Shown here: piece by piece, positions 24,987 to 34,528 of the stretch
Numbering within the stretch: position 1 is the first letter of the stretch
Layout: each line of letters opens with the position of its first letter
Assembly (NCBI RefSeq): GCF_040717455.1
Contig: NZ_JBFEFH010000001.1
Location: 62,001-126,000, forward strand
Direction: 5' to 3'
DNA length: 64,000 nt
From: Tautonia sp040717455
GTDB taxonomy: Bacteria > Planctomycetota > Planctomycetia > Isosphaerales > Isosphaeraceae
Notes under the pieces: generated by a model
The model's input: the letters and a program-made list of their open reading frames with translations, nothing else
Databases searched by the model: none
Told to the model about the DNA's origin: nothing
Program-made: the position numbers and the translations under genes

Positions 24987-27900
24987 TCATCGATCCGCGG
25001 GACCGGCTTCATAAAGCACGTAGCCGGCCCAGTGGACGGGGTCGGCCGTCGCGGACCGGGCCGCGAGGGTCCGGCGAGCCCGGTCGAGGGCCTCGGCGGG
25101 TGAGAGGTCTCGCGCGAGGCCTGCATGCAACGCCGAGGCGAACAGCGGAGCGGAGTCGGGCGGCGGATCCCAGAGGCTTACGATCACCGCCTCGGCCCCG
25201 GCGGCCATCCAGCAGGCGGCGAGGTCGCGCCAGGCGGTCGGCTCGGCGACCAGGGGTTTCGGCTGGTACTCCAGCCAGAGGAGAACGAGCGACCCTCGCA
25301 GATCCAGCCCGAGGATCTCGGACCCGGTCAGCCGCAATTCTTCCCGAGCGTCGGGGGCCGGGGCGTCGGAGCGGAGCACCAGTTCCGGCTCTCCGAGGCG
25401 AGAAGTGGCCGGATCGAGCAAGGCGATCGTGGAGAGATGGAGGATCCGAGGGACTCTGCCCCCCCGGATCAGCCGATCGGGGAGTCCCGTCGCATCGCTC
25501 AGGACCTCGACGCGAGTCGCCTCGGCCCCGTAAGCGGACCGGACGGCGAGCCCGAGGACCGGATCCGCCGTGGAGGCGACCAGTATCGATGCGCCGTCTG
25601 CCCCGGAGTCGCGGGGCTCGGCCCGGGACCGTCGGAGCAAGGAGAGGCTCGGCGCGTAGCGGAGCCCGGGGAGTCCTGGGGCAGTCGGGCCGGTCGCGAG
25701 TGCGTCAAGCGGCACGGCCGCCAGGGCATCATCGGGCACGACCACGAGCCGATCGACCCCCTTCATCGAGCCGAGAAACGGGCCGAGAACAGCGTCGATC
25801 AACGCCGACCCCGGCTCTCGGGCCGACTCCCGATCGGTGGGGTCCCCCCGCGTCGCCCGAGGAAGATCGGGTTCGGGGGCGAGGGCAAGTAGGGCGTCGG
25901 GCAGCGAGGCCCGCTCCAGCTCGTCGGGTCGGCCGGAGTCCCCGAGCGCGGCCCGCCAGAGCCGGGCAGCACGTCGGAGGCCCGACCGACCCATCGGGAG
26001 GGTCCGGACCAGGACGGGCTGATCGGGGCGAATCAGGAAGCCGGCCAGGGATTCCGGTCCGAGGCTCGACACGACCAGGACGGCTTCGCGATCGCCGAGG
26101 CGGAGTGATGAGAGGTCGAACGGTCGCGTCGGATCGGTCAGGGCCAATTCGCGATGCTCCGCGGCGCGACGCACCTCAAGCTGGCGGACCAGGGCATCGG
26201 CCTCCGAGTCGGCCGCCGATCGCGGATTCGCCCCGAAGGCCCTTCGTCGAGCGGCTGCGAGTCGAGGTGCCGTCGAGCCTCCCGCCGGGGCGACCAGGAC
26301 CGAGGACCGGACGCGGGCTTCTCCCGACCGTTCGAACCAGGCGACCAGCGCCGCCTGATCGAGTGCTCCCAGGGCCCGATCGGGATGACCCAGGGCGAGC
26401 TGGCATCGGGCCAGTCCTCGGTAGGCCCTGCCGGCGGCGAAGCCGATCGGCCGGGAGGCCCCCCTCGTGCGGTTCTCGTCGATTTCGGTGACGAGGGTTC
26501 GGGCCGTCCGGGCGTGGAGCTCGAGGGCTTCCCCGGGACGGTCGAGCCGTTCCAGGGCCTCCGCCCGCTCCAGATCCGCCTCGATGGCCAGGTCCGATCG
26601 ACCGGCCTGGCGGTGGGCCTCGGCCGCCTCCGCGAGGAGATCGACCCCGGTGGCCCGCGACGATTCGGAGGTCACGGCGAGCCGCCCGACGACGTGGAGC
26701 CTCGCGACCGATTCGGGGCCAAGGGTCGAGGTGTCTGCCGGGTATTGCTCCGGCTCCTCGAGGTCGAGCCCGGCCAGTCGTCGGACGGTGGCCCGCCGGA
26801 GCGTCCATTCGGGGTCGTCGGGGTGCTCCGACCCGAGTACGAGCGCGGCCTCGGTCCAGCGCCCCAGGGCGGCGAGGTGCCCGACACGTTCCAGGGCGGC
26901 TTCCCGGGCCAGGGCGAGCCGGTCTGTCGGAATCGGGTCCAGTCGACGAAGGAGGCGGTGGCTGGCCAGGTCGGCCGCTTCCCAGTCGCGTCGAGACACG
27001 GCAAGGGCCGCGGCGATCCGGTCGAACTCGGGGGCCTGACGGAGCACCGGGTCTTGCCTGGCGTACTGATCGACCGGGAGGAAGGCCGCCTGGGCCGCCT
27101 GCGGACGCCCCAGGGCGAGCAGCCCCCAGGCGGTCATCGCCTCGGCGATCCTGGCCTGGCGTTCCAGGCTCGGGTCGGCCTGGCGGAACAGGCCCGCGGC
27201 GCGGCGGAACTCGGCCAGGGCTTCCTCGACCCGGACGGGGCTGCCGGCCTCGCTTCGGCCGTCGAAGGAGGGGATCAGCAGGGATCCGGACCAGAGTCTC
27301 AGGTCGGCTTCGCGGTCGATCCGGCCCCGGAGCGTGAAGGATTCCCGGGCAAGCGCCAGGGGATGGCGGATCGCCAGGTCGGGCCACCCGGTTTCCTGGC
27401 GGACGGCCGCGGTCAGGGTGGCCACCTCGGCCGACGCATCGCGATCGAGGGCGGGGTCGGCTTCGAGATCGCGCACCAGGGGGCGCAGGGTGTCCAGTTC
27501 GCGGCGGTCGAGCAGGCGACGGGCCTCGGCGATGCGATCGGTCAGCCGCTGCGAGGTCGAGGTCTGGGGCGGGGCGCCCTCCGAAGCCTCGCGACCCGTC
27601 AGGGGCCGGGTGTGATAGGCTCGCCGCTGGAGGCGGAAGGCCAGGTCAGCGGCATTGTCCAGGGGAATCGGCGCGGCCGATCGCGCGAGTTCTTCCGCGT
27701 CGTAGACGAGGAGCCGGCCCGCAGCGTCTGCCAGGGCGACGCGGCGGCCGGACGGATCGGCCGGGTCGACGGCGACTCGGGTGGTCCCTTCGGCGGGAAT
27801 GCCCCGGACTTCGGCAGGCCTCGGAGGGCCGTCGCGGGGGGGCCGCATGAGCAAGATCCGGTCTTCGCAGCAGACGATCAGGCCGTCGCCCCCGAGGACG

Positions 27901-28766
27901 GGGGCCAGGTCGACCCCCTCGGCGGGAAGCGGGAACCGCCAGGCGGGGGACCCGTCGGGCCCGATCGCTTCGAGGGCCGGGCCGTCTTCGGCCGCGCCCA
28001 GGATGCGGACGATGCGGTCGCGCACCTCCGTCACGGCCAGGGCCGGGCCGATGGGTTCGGAGGGGCCGTTCAGTTGCCTGGCCCTGCGCTCGCCCAGGCC
28101 GTCCTGGCGGAGGGCCACGATGGATCGGCCGCTGTCGAGGAAGGTCAACGCCCGGACTCCCGAGGCGCGCCCCGAGGATCGGGCTTCGGCCCGGGGGTCG
28201 CCGATCCGATCGCGGTCGGGGCGAAATCGGAGCAGGCGGCCATCTTCAAGGCCGACGAGCAGGTCGTTGGGCCCGATCGGTTCCAGGGCCACCGTGCCGA
28301 CGGGGCCGCAATCGACGTGGTCGATGGGCCGGGCCATCGGCTGGGAGGTGTCCCAGAGCACCAACCCGGAAGCATCTCCCGTGACCACCCGGTCGACGGC
28401 CGAGACCGCCAGGCCGGCCAGGGCGCCTCGATCCGGGACGACAAGGCCGACGGACCGGGGGGCCGGCCCCGTGGAAGGGCGGTAGCAGGCGAACCGACCA
28501 TCACCGAACAGGGCAGCCAGGCGGCGGTCGTCCGGTGAGCCGCCCCAGGCGAGGGCCTCGACGGCGGAAGGCCGACCGGCGGGAGGGGCCAGCGCACGGG
28601 GGTTCGAGACGACGAGGCCCTCGGGGCGATCGCGTGAGGCGGCATCGCCCGGGGCGCAGGCGAATCCGCCCGGCAAGGACGCCAGGATGAGCGAGATCGC
28701 CAGGATTGGCGTCCGGGCCGCTGGAGAGGAGGGCCGGCCGTCCTGGCCGGGCCGTGGGCATGTCAT
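24987..28766 (-). CDS. Beta-propeller/TPR/CHAT-like protein with lost catalytic residues
   Basis: A 1259-residue exported protein. The N-terminus has a signal, perhaps a lipobox (GGFAC). Residues 50-420 look like a WD-type beta-propeller (repeated DDRRLAALFGDGRFACY, GLVLWDT, LLVGLEDGRLLRF units). Residues 430-880 are TPR-like helices. The end resembles CHAT, the caspase-like fold: GAEAVIVSLWDPPPDSAPL and WAGYVLYEAG are typical. However the catalytic pair seems lost. The family HxATHG block is H1110-L-S-T-I1114-A here, so the catalytic histidine is Ile, and the LVLSACxTG block is replaced by LVLLWLEYQ. A scaffold or ligand-binding role is more likely than proteolysis. It overlaps the hydrolase gene by four bases. 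Confidence 0.75.
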   Translation of the reverse strand: MTCPRPGQDGRPSSPAARTPILAISLILASLPGGFACAPGDAASRDRPEGLVVSNPRALAPPAGRPSAVEALAWGGSPDDRRLAALFGDGRFACYRPSTGPAPRSVGLVVPDRGALAGLAVSAVDRVVTGDASGLVLWDTSQPMARPIDHVDCGPVGTVALEPIGPNDLLVGLEDGRLLRFRPDRDRIGDPRAEARSSGRASGVRALTFLDSGRSIVALRQDGLGERRARQLNGPSEPIGPALAVTEVRDRIVRILGAAEDGPALEAIGPDGSPAWRFPLPAEGVDLAPVLGGDGLIVCCEDRILLMRPPRDGPPRPAEVRGIPAEGTTRVAVDPADPSGRRVALADAAGRLLVYDAEELARSAAPIPLDNAADLAFRLQRRAYHTRPLTGREASEGAPPQTSTSQRLTDRIAEARRLLDRRELDTLRPLVRDLEADPALDRDASAEVATLTAAVRQETGWPDLAIRHPLALARESFTLRGRIDREADLRLWSGSLLIPSFDGRSEAGSPVRVEEALAEFRRAAGLFRQADPSLERQARIAEAMTAWGLLALGRPQAAQAAFLPVDQYARQDPVLRQAPEFDRIAAALAVSRRDWEAADLASHRLLRRLDPIPTDRLALAREAALERVGHLAALGRWTEAALVLGSEHPDDPEWTLRRATVRRLAGLDLEEPEQYPADTSTLGPESVARLHVVGRLAVTSESSRATGVDLLAEAAEAHRQAGRSDLAIEADLERAEALERLDRPGEALELHARTARTLVTEIDENRTRGASRPIGFAAGRAYRGLARCQLALGHPDRALGALDQAALVAWFERSGEARVRSSVLVAPAGGSTAPRLAAARRRAFGANPRSAADSEADALVRQLEVRRAAEHRELALTDPTRPFDLSSLRLGDREAVLVVSSLGPESLAGFLIRPDQPVLVRTLPMGRSGLRRAARLWRAALGDSGRPDELERASLPDALLALAPEPDLPRATRGDPTDRESAREPGSALIDAVLGPFLGSMKGVDRLVVVPDDALAAVPLDALATGPTAPGLPGLRYAPSLSLLRRSRAEPRDSGADGASILVASTADPVLGLAVRSAYGAEATRVEVLSDATGLPDRLIRGGRVPRILHLSTIALLDPATSRLGEPELVLRSDAPAPDAREELRLTGSEILGLDLRGSLVLLWLEYQPKPLVAEPTAWRDLAACWMAAGAEAVIVSLWDPPPDSAPLFASALHAGLARDLSPAEALDRARRTLAARSATADPVHWAGYVLYEAGPADR

Positions 28767-29536
28767 GTCAGTCGGTCCAGAAACGACCGGATCGCGGTAT
28801 TGGTCGCGCCGGGGGCTTCCATCGGGGTGAGATGCCCGGCTTCAGGGATGACGATGAAGTCTGCGTGGTGAGCCGCCTCGGCCATCGCCCGGGCTTCGGG
28901 CTCGGGAACGATGGCATCGCTGGCCCCGGCGATGACGACCAGGGGGACGGCCAGGCGTCGGAGCACGTCGAGGCGATCGGGACGCATGGCCATGCCGCGG
29001 AGGGCACCGGCCGCGCCGACGGCAGAGGTCTGGCGGATCATGGCGACGACGTGATCGACCAGTTCCGGGCGCGAGTTCCTCGTCGTCTCGGGGATCAGCA
29101 GCTCCACCATGGCCGTGAGGGACTCGGTCGAGCCTTCCTGCTCGAGCGCGGCGGCCTTGGCCTGCCGATTGGCGGCGGCCTCGGGCTGATCGGCCCCGGC
29201 CCGGGTGTTCAGGAGCATCAACCCCCGGAGGCGATCGGGATGACGCTCCGCCATCGCCAGCGCGACGTAACCCCCCATCGAGAGGCCGCCAACGACATAA
29301 GGAGGCTCGACCCCGGCGGCGTCGAGCGTCTCGATCACGTCGTCCGCCAGATCCTCCATGGGGTAGGGGCCGGGAGGGGTCGGCGACTGACCATGTCCCC
29401 GCAAGTCAGGCGCGATGACCCGATGATGATTCGAGAGGATCCCCAGTTGCGACGACCACATGGAGCGATCGAGCGGGAATCCATGCAGCAGGACGACCGC
29501 CGGCCCCGTGCCTTGTTCGTCGAAGGACAGCCTCAT
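28763..29536 (-). CDS. Alpha/beta hydrolase
   Basis: A 257-residue alpha/beta-hydrolase of the lactonase/esterase kind. The HGFPLD oxyanion segment, nucleophile in GGLSMGG, acid in AGASDAIVP and histidine in EAGHLTP are all present, so it should be active. No signal peptide was found. The start MRLSFDEQG was chosen because GGAGG lies about ten bases upstream and it aligns with the family; a longer frame far upstream is antisense shadow of the symporter gene. Its stop overlaps the start of the CHAT-like gene, so the two are likely translated together. Substrate unknown. Confidence 0.85.
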   Translation of the reverse strand: MRLSFDEQGTGPAVVLLHGFPLDRSMWSSQLGILSNHHRVIAPDLRGHGQSPTPPGPYPMEDLADDVIETLDAAGVEPPYVVGGLSMGGYVALAMAERHPDRLRGLMLLNTRAGADQPEAAANRQAKAAALEQEGSTESLTAMVELLIPETTRNSRPELVDHVVAMIRQTSAVGAAGALRGMAMRPDRLDVLRRLAVPLVVIAGASDAIVPEPEARAMAEAAHHADFIVIPEAGHLTPMEAPGATNTAIRSFLDRLT

Positions 29537-29667
29537 GGTCGGGGCTCCTCCCCTCGTTGGCGTGCGATCGGCGATGACGACGGCCGGTTCGGCCGGTGTC
29601 ATCGCTCGATCGGCGTTACGCTGGATTTCGACGGATCGCTGATTGTAGCGCGAACGGCTCGGGGCGG

Positions 29668-31701
29668 TCAAACATGGTGTGCCGGAGGTTCGTCCAATCC
29701 TGCCAGATCTGGCTTCGCGAAGTAGCGATCGATGAGCGACCGGGGCGGTTTCGGGGTGACCAGGCTTCCGAGAATCCCGAGGCCGAACGAGGCGACCAGT
29801 CCCCAGATCAGCGGATGGAGGCCGAACAGGTGAATCTCCTCGCTCCGCCAGCTGACATTCAACGCCGCCAGGGGGGCGGCCAGCAGCACCGGGGAGAAGA
29901 GGATGACCGTGGTGATGAATCCGCTCGCCATGGACAGCCAGGCACCGATGCGGGTCATCCGCTTCCAGTAGATGCCGAGGAAGACGGGGGCGAGGAAGGT
30001 CGCCGCGAAGCCGCCCCCGGTCATCACGATGAAGTCCTGCAAGAACCGAGGCGGGTTCAAGGCCATCAAGGTGACCAGGATGCCGCTGATGGCGGTGGTC
30101 GAGTAGCTGATGATCTTGACCGATCGCTCGGAGAGGTCGGGGTTGATGCTTCGCTGGTAAATGTCGCGCACCACCGCCGAGCTGATCAGGAGCAGGAACG
30201 AGTCGACCGTCGACATCACGGCCGCGAATGGCGCGGCGATCAGGATGCCGGCCAGCCACCAGGGGGCGACCCGGCTGGCGAGCTGGGGCATGATCTGGTC
30301 CGAGCCGGCGGTCAGCTCGGCCGGGTGGATGATCTGCTGCGCGGCCGTGAAGAGGAAGATGATCGGCAGGTAGATGCAGCCGAAATAGATCGTCACGGTG
30401 AACATCGCGTAGCGCAGGGTCTTGCTGTCGCGGAAGGCCATCAGGCGGACCATGGTCCCGGGCTGTCCTGCCCCGGAGATGGCCCACATGAAGAAGAACG
30501 AGATGGCCATGCCGATCGGGTGGAACGGGTCGCCCGCCCCGTTGCCCTTCTGCTTCAAGCCGGGGCCGAAGACCAGGTCGCTGCCGGCCCGGAGGTGGTT
30601 CGGCTCGTCCATCAAGGGGGCGGTCCCGTTGCCGGCCAGGTCGGGATAGCGATCGAGCTTCGGGATCGCGGCGGTGACCCACGCGCTGGCCTCGGGAGAG
30701 GCGTTGACGGCCTCGACCACGTCGCGAGCTGTGGCCTCGATCGTCCCCATCGGGGCGGCCAGGTTGACGTCGATCTGGATGCGGCCCTGGTCGTCTTCGA
30801 CGACCTCGACGGTCAGGGGCGGGGCACCGAAGTCGGGCGCGACGGCAGGGGGCAAGGTCGTGTGATGAATGATGACGTCGGCCCCGGCCTTGCCATAATA
30901 CTCGATGGCATTGTCCCGGGCCGCCAGCCCGACCACCAGGCGGGGAGGGCGTTCGGCCAGGTCCCTGGTGGCCTTGTTCAACCCGCCGACGGCCGCCATC
31001 GTGAAGGGGATCAGGATCAGGACGCCGATCCCCATGACGATCCCCTGCATCACGTCGGTCCAGACCACGGCCCGGAAGCCGCCGTACGACGTGTAGAGGA
31101 TGACGGTGAAGGCGAAGAGCAGCAGGCCAAGCACATACCCGGTGTCGGCCCCTGCGATGGCGAGCAGCGGTGAGAGCAGCCCGGTTTGCTCGACCCAGGG
31201 GACGATTTGATCGCGATAGCCGGGAGTCCCCTCGAGGAGGACGTCGAGGATGATGCCACCGGCCTTGAATTGCGCGATCAGGTTCGTCAGCGTGAAGAAG
31301 ACGATCACGATGGAGGCGAACAGGCCCAGGCCGGGCGAGGCGAACCGCTCGCGAATGACATCGGGGATCGTGAGTGCCCCCGCTCGCCGGGAGACCTGAT
31401 TGAGCCGCTTGCCCATCAGGCCCATGGTGACCACGGGCACGATCATGTAGCTGCCGATCCACAGCGCCACGATCCAGCCGTAGGTATACACCAACGACGG
31501 GTACCCGGTGAAACTCCCCCCGCTGGCACTCGTCGCCGCGAAGGTGAAGGCCAGGGCCCAGACACCGAGGCCCCGACTCCCCAGGAAGTACTCCGCCAGG
31601 AACGATTTCTTCTGCAAGAGCCGGTTCGACAGGATCGCCAGTCCGAAGACCCCGACCATGTAACCGAGGAAGACCAAGCCGGTGGCCAGTTCGTGGGTCA
31701 T
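29668..31701 (-). CDS. Sodium:solute symporter (PanF-like) with a large inserted domain
   Basis: A 677-residue sodium/solute symporter family protein, some 150-180 residues longer than usual. The first helices match the family (GYMVGVFGLAILSNRLL, YFLGSRGLG, ATSASGGSFTGYP), as do SYGGFRAVVWTDVMQG and VMSTVDSFLLLISS, which provides the Na2-site-type serines. Between about residues 240 and 396, the protein has a soluble insert that includes DVVEAVNASPEASAWVTA, a pattern seen in modular phage and surface proteins. The gene immediately follows a small membrane-protein gene (seven-base gap), echoing the yhdT-panF order. Pantothenate is a candidate substrate but not proven; amino or organic acids are possible. 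Confidence 0.85.
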   Translation of the reverse strand: MTHELATGLVFLGYMVGVFGLAILSNRLLQKKSFLAEYFLGSRGLGVWALAFTFAATSASGGSFTGYPSLVYTYGWIVALWIGSYMIVPVVTMGLMGKRLNQVSRRAGALTIPDVIRERFASPGLGLFASIVIVFFTLTNLIAQFKAGGIILDVLLEGTPGYRDQIVPWVEQTGLLSPLLAIAGADTGYVLGLLLFAFTVILYTSYGGFRAVVWTDVMQGIVMGIGVLILIPFTMAAVGGLNKATRDLAERPPRLVVGLAARDNAIEYYGKAGADVIIHHTTLPPAVAPDFGAPPLTVEVVEDDQGRIQIDVNLAAPMGTIEATARDVVEAVNASPEASAWVTAAIPKLDRYPDLAGNGTAPLMDEPNHLRAGSDLVFGPGLKQKGNGAGDPFHPIGMAISFFFMWAISGAGQPGTMVRLMAFRDSKTLRYAMFTVTIYFGCIYLPIIFLFTAAQQIIHPAELTAGSDQIMPQLASRVAPWWLAGILIAAPFAAVMSTVDSFLLLISSAVVRDIYQRSINPDLSERSVKIISYSTTAISGILVTLMALNPPRFLQDFIVMTGGGFAATFLAPVFLGIYWKRMTRIGAWLSMASGFITTVILFSPVLLAAPLAALNVSWRSEEIHLFGLHPLIWGLVASFGLGILGSLVTPKPPRSLIDRYFAKPDLAGLDEPPAHHV

Positions 31702-31708
31702 GTGCGTC

Positions 31709-32083
31709 TCAGTCCTCGACGGCCGGATCGACCAGGTGTTCGTCCTCGCCCCGGTCCTGCGGTTCGGGGTCGTCGGTCATGTACACGAAGCAAAACCAGG
31801 CGCTGAAGACGACACACAGAATCCAGGGGACCACGATCCCCCACAACGCCCAATCGGGGATGCCCAGGCCCAGCGGCAGCGTCAGGGAGTCGGGCGTCCG
31901 GTTGTGCTGGTCGAGCGTCGGCAGCAGCGCCGAGACCTCTCCCGGCACGCGGTCGTGCCGGGTGTAGCCGTTGAGGTAGCAATACGAGACCGACCAGACC
32001 ATGCAGGTGGCCCAGGCCAGCAAGATGATGAGGGCTTCCCGCTTCGAATCGCGATAAACGGGGTCGTCGTCCGGTTCGGCCAT
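31709..32083 (-). CDS. Small two-TM membrane protein, YhdT-like partner of the symporter
   Basis: A 124-residue protein with two membrane helices (ALIILLAWATCMVWSVSY and WALWGIVVPWILCVVFSAWF) separated by a loop of about 45 residues. Length, helix count and position directly before a sodium symporter match YhdT/DUF997 proteins upstream of panF in enterobacteria. Sequence identity to YhdT is not evident by eye, so the match rests on architecture and order. The N-terminus and the tail after the second helix are acidic. Probably a small accessory subunit of the transporter. Confidence 0.7.
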   Translation of the reverse strand: MAEPDDDPVYRDSKREALIILLAWATCMVWSVSYCYLNGYTRHDRVPGEVSALLPTLDQHNRTPDSLTLPLGLGIPDWALWGIVVPWILCVVFSAWFCFVYMTDDPEPQDRGEDEHLVDPAVED

Positions 32084-32236
32084 CGGCGGGCGTTCCTCGT
32101 CCTGGATGGGGGCCGGGGTCGTCGTGGGGGAGGGTCGTCTCGGGCCGGTCGGGGGAGCGTCCGGCGATTGGTTTCACACTTCTCTCACAACCAGACCGGC
32201 GATGCAATGCCCCGCCGTCACAAATGATCCGACGGC

Positions 32237-34471
32237 TTATTCCCGGCCCAGGTGCGTCTCGAACCACGAGGCAGTTCGGCCGAGGATTGCCCGGCGATTC
32301 TCGGCCTTGCGGGTCGAGTGGCGTTCGTCCGGGATCGGCAAAACCTCGAAGGGCTTGCCGGCCCGGATCAGCTGCGCCACGAATCGGGCCGAGTGGCGGA
32401 AGTGGACATTCTCGTCGAGGAGCCCGTGGACGAGGAGCAGGGCGCCTTCCAACCGACCGGCCTTGTCGAGCACGGTCGATTCGGCGTAGCCGTCCGGGTT
32501 GTCCTCCGGGGTCCCCATGTAGCGCTCGGTGTAGCCGGTGTCGTAGCCGTCCCAGTCCGTCACGGGGGCGATCGCCACGCCGGCCTCGAAGGTCTCGGGG
32601 GCCAGCAAGAGGCACCGGATCGTCATGTAGCCGCCGTAGCTCCCGCCCGTGATCCCGACCCGCCGCGGATCCGCCTCCGGGTAGGCCGCGGCGACGAAGC
32701 GGACGCCATCGACCTGATCGTCGACCTCGACGGTCCCCATCCTGCGATTCAAGGCCGCCTCGAACGCCAATCCTCGACGCGAGGCCCCCCGGTTGTCGCA
32801 TTTCCAGACGGCAAAGCCTCGGGCCGCCAGGAACTGCGCCGTCAGGTCGGCAGTCAGTCCCCAGGAATCGGTCACGCGCTGAACATGAGGCCCGCCGTAC
32901 ACAAGCACGACCAGGGGCGTCGACGCTCCCGCGGGGATCGCGGCGGGTGCGTAATAGGCACCGTAGAGCGTGATGCCGTCCCGGTTCTTGAACCGGGTCA
33001 GTTGGGGTGTCGCGAGCGTCAGCTCGGCCAGTTGCGGGTCGTCACCGGCATCGGCGAGCGTGGCGAGCACCCGGCCGGATCGATCGCGGAGGGTGGTCAC
33101 CGGGGGCTGCTCGGAACTCGAGACGGTCACGACCACCCTGGTCCCGTCGGGAGAGACGATCGCATCACTGCAGAAGCCTCGCCCCTCGGTGAACCGCTCG
33201 ATCGGCCCGCCATCGAGCGAGACCCGGTACAGGTCGCGCTGCAATGGGGACTCCCGACCGGCCAGGAACCAGACCTCCCGGCGTTTGGCATCGAGGTGGA
33301 CGACGGCATCGACGGGCCATTCGCCCGAGGTCAGCGTCCGGATCGCCTTGCCGAAGCGATCGAGCACCATCAAATGCTTGAACCCCGATCGCTCGCTGGC
33401 CCAGAGGAGCTCCCGGGTGCCTGGCACCACGGTCAGCTCGTCGTGCAGGTTGATCCAGGAGTCGGCGGTTTCCTCGACGAGCGTCGCACGCTGGCCCGAT
33501 TCCAGGCCAATCCGCACCAGGCGGAGCGACCGCTGGTCCCTCGGCAAGAGTTGCACGAGCAGGTGATGCGCGTCTTCCCAGTCGACCCGGGCCAGGTAAC
33601 ACTCCTCGCCATCCTCCGGGAGATCGAACCAGCGGGTTTCCCCTCCCGACGAGGGGACGACCCCGAGGCGTACCGTGGCGTTGGCCGCCCCGGCGAACGG
33701 GTAGCGGTGGGTCTCCGAGACGATCTCCGCATCACCCTGATGAACAATCGTGAATTCGGGGATGGCCCGCTCGTCGGTTTCCTGATAGGCGATGTGCTCG
33801 CCGTCGGGAGACCACCAGTAGCCGGTCGCTCGCCCGAGTTCTTCCTGGGCGATGAACTCGGCCAGGCCGAAGGCTCGCCCGTCGGTGGCTCCTCGCGTCA
33901 GTTGGGTCTCGGCCCCGGAGGAGAGGTCGAGCACGAACAATTCTCCCTCGCGGACGAACGCGACCCGGTCGCCGTCGGGCGAGAATTTCGGGTCGATCTC
34001 GGGGGCCTCCGAATCGGTCAGCCGCCGCAGCGGTGCGGTCCCTTCCAGGAGGTAGAGGTCACCCTTCAGGGGGAGGATGCTCCGGTCGGCCTGGGGGGCA
34101 CGGACGATCTGGCTGATCCCGGTGTCTCGAAGCCGGAGGCGTTCTCGACGGAGCGCTTCCTCCTGAGAGACGTTCTCGTCGGTATTGCCTTCATCGAGGG
34201 GGCGGGCGATGACCTCCGGAGCGGCGTCGCCGGTCGCCGAGGCTCGCCAGAGGACCCGGGCCGTCCCTTCACCTTCGGGCAGGAGATAGGAAACGAATGC
34301 CCCGTCGGCGGAGAACGCCAGGGCAGAGGGGACCGTCGTCCCGGGCGCCGGGTGGTGTGCCGCCGCGTCCAGGTCGACAGGCCGCCTGGACCTGGTCGAG
34401 GCGTCCGCCATCGCGAGCGATGCGGTGAGAACCAGGGCGGCAAGCGCGATCGGGGCGAGCATCGGCGTCAT
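32237..34471 (-). CDS. S9 prolyl peptidase, DPP-IV type
   Basis: A 744-residue secreted serine peptidase. A signal peptide (LAALVLTASLAMADA) precedes a DPP-IV N-terminal beta-propeller (residues 35-480). The alpha/beta-hydrolase domain carries the nucleophile in GGSYGGYM, the acid in LLDENVHF and the histidine in DERHSTR. The FIAQEELGR segment supplies the paired glutamates that bind the free N-terminus of substrates in dipeptidyl peptidase IV, pointing to dipeptide release after Pro or Ala. All active residues are intact. The gene stands alone between the symporter group and the epimerase gene. Confidence 0.92.
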   Translation of the reverse strand: MTPMLAPIALAALVLTASLAMADASTRSRRPVDLDAAAHHPAPGTTVPSALAFSADGAFVSYLLPEGEGTARVLWRASATGDAAPEVIARPLDEGNTDENVSQEEALRRERLRLRDTGISQIVRAPQADRSILPLKGDLYLLEGTAPLRRLTDSEAPEIDPKFSPDGDRVAFVREGELFVLDLSSGAETQLTRGATDGRAFGLAEFIAQEELGRATGYWWSPDGEHIAYQETDERAIPEFTIVHQGDAEIVSETHRYPFAGAANATVRLGVVPSSGGETRWFDLPEDGEECYLARVDWEDAHHLLVQLLPRDQRSLRLVRIGLESGQRATLVEETADSWINLHDELTVVPGTRELLWASERSGFKHLMVLDRFGKAIRTLTSGEWPVDAVVHLDAKRREVWFLAGRESPLQRDLYRVSLDGGPIERFTEGRGFCSDAIVSPDGTRVVVTVSSSEQPPVTTLRDRSGRVLATLADAGDDPQLAELTLATPQLTRFKNRDGITLYGAYYAPAAIPAGASTPLVVLVYGGPHVQRVTDSWGLTADLTAQFLAARGFAVWKCDNRGASRRGLAFEAALNRRMGTVEVDDQVDGVRFVAAAYPEADPRRVGITGGSYGGYMTIRCLLLAPETFEAGVAIAPVTDWDGYDTGYTERYMGTPEDNPDGYAESTVLDKAGRLEGALLLVHGLLDENVHFRHSARFVAQLIRAGKPFEVLPIPDERHSTRKAENRRAILGRTASWFETHLGRE

Positions 34472-34528
34472 CGGCGGGTCTCGGAAGGATGGTCTCGCGG
34501 GTCGGGGACAAGGTCGGGGGGGCCTGGA

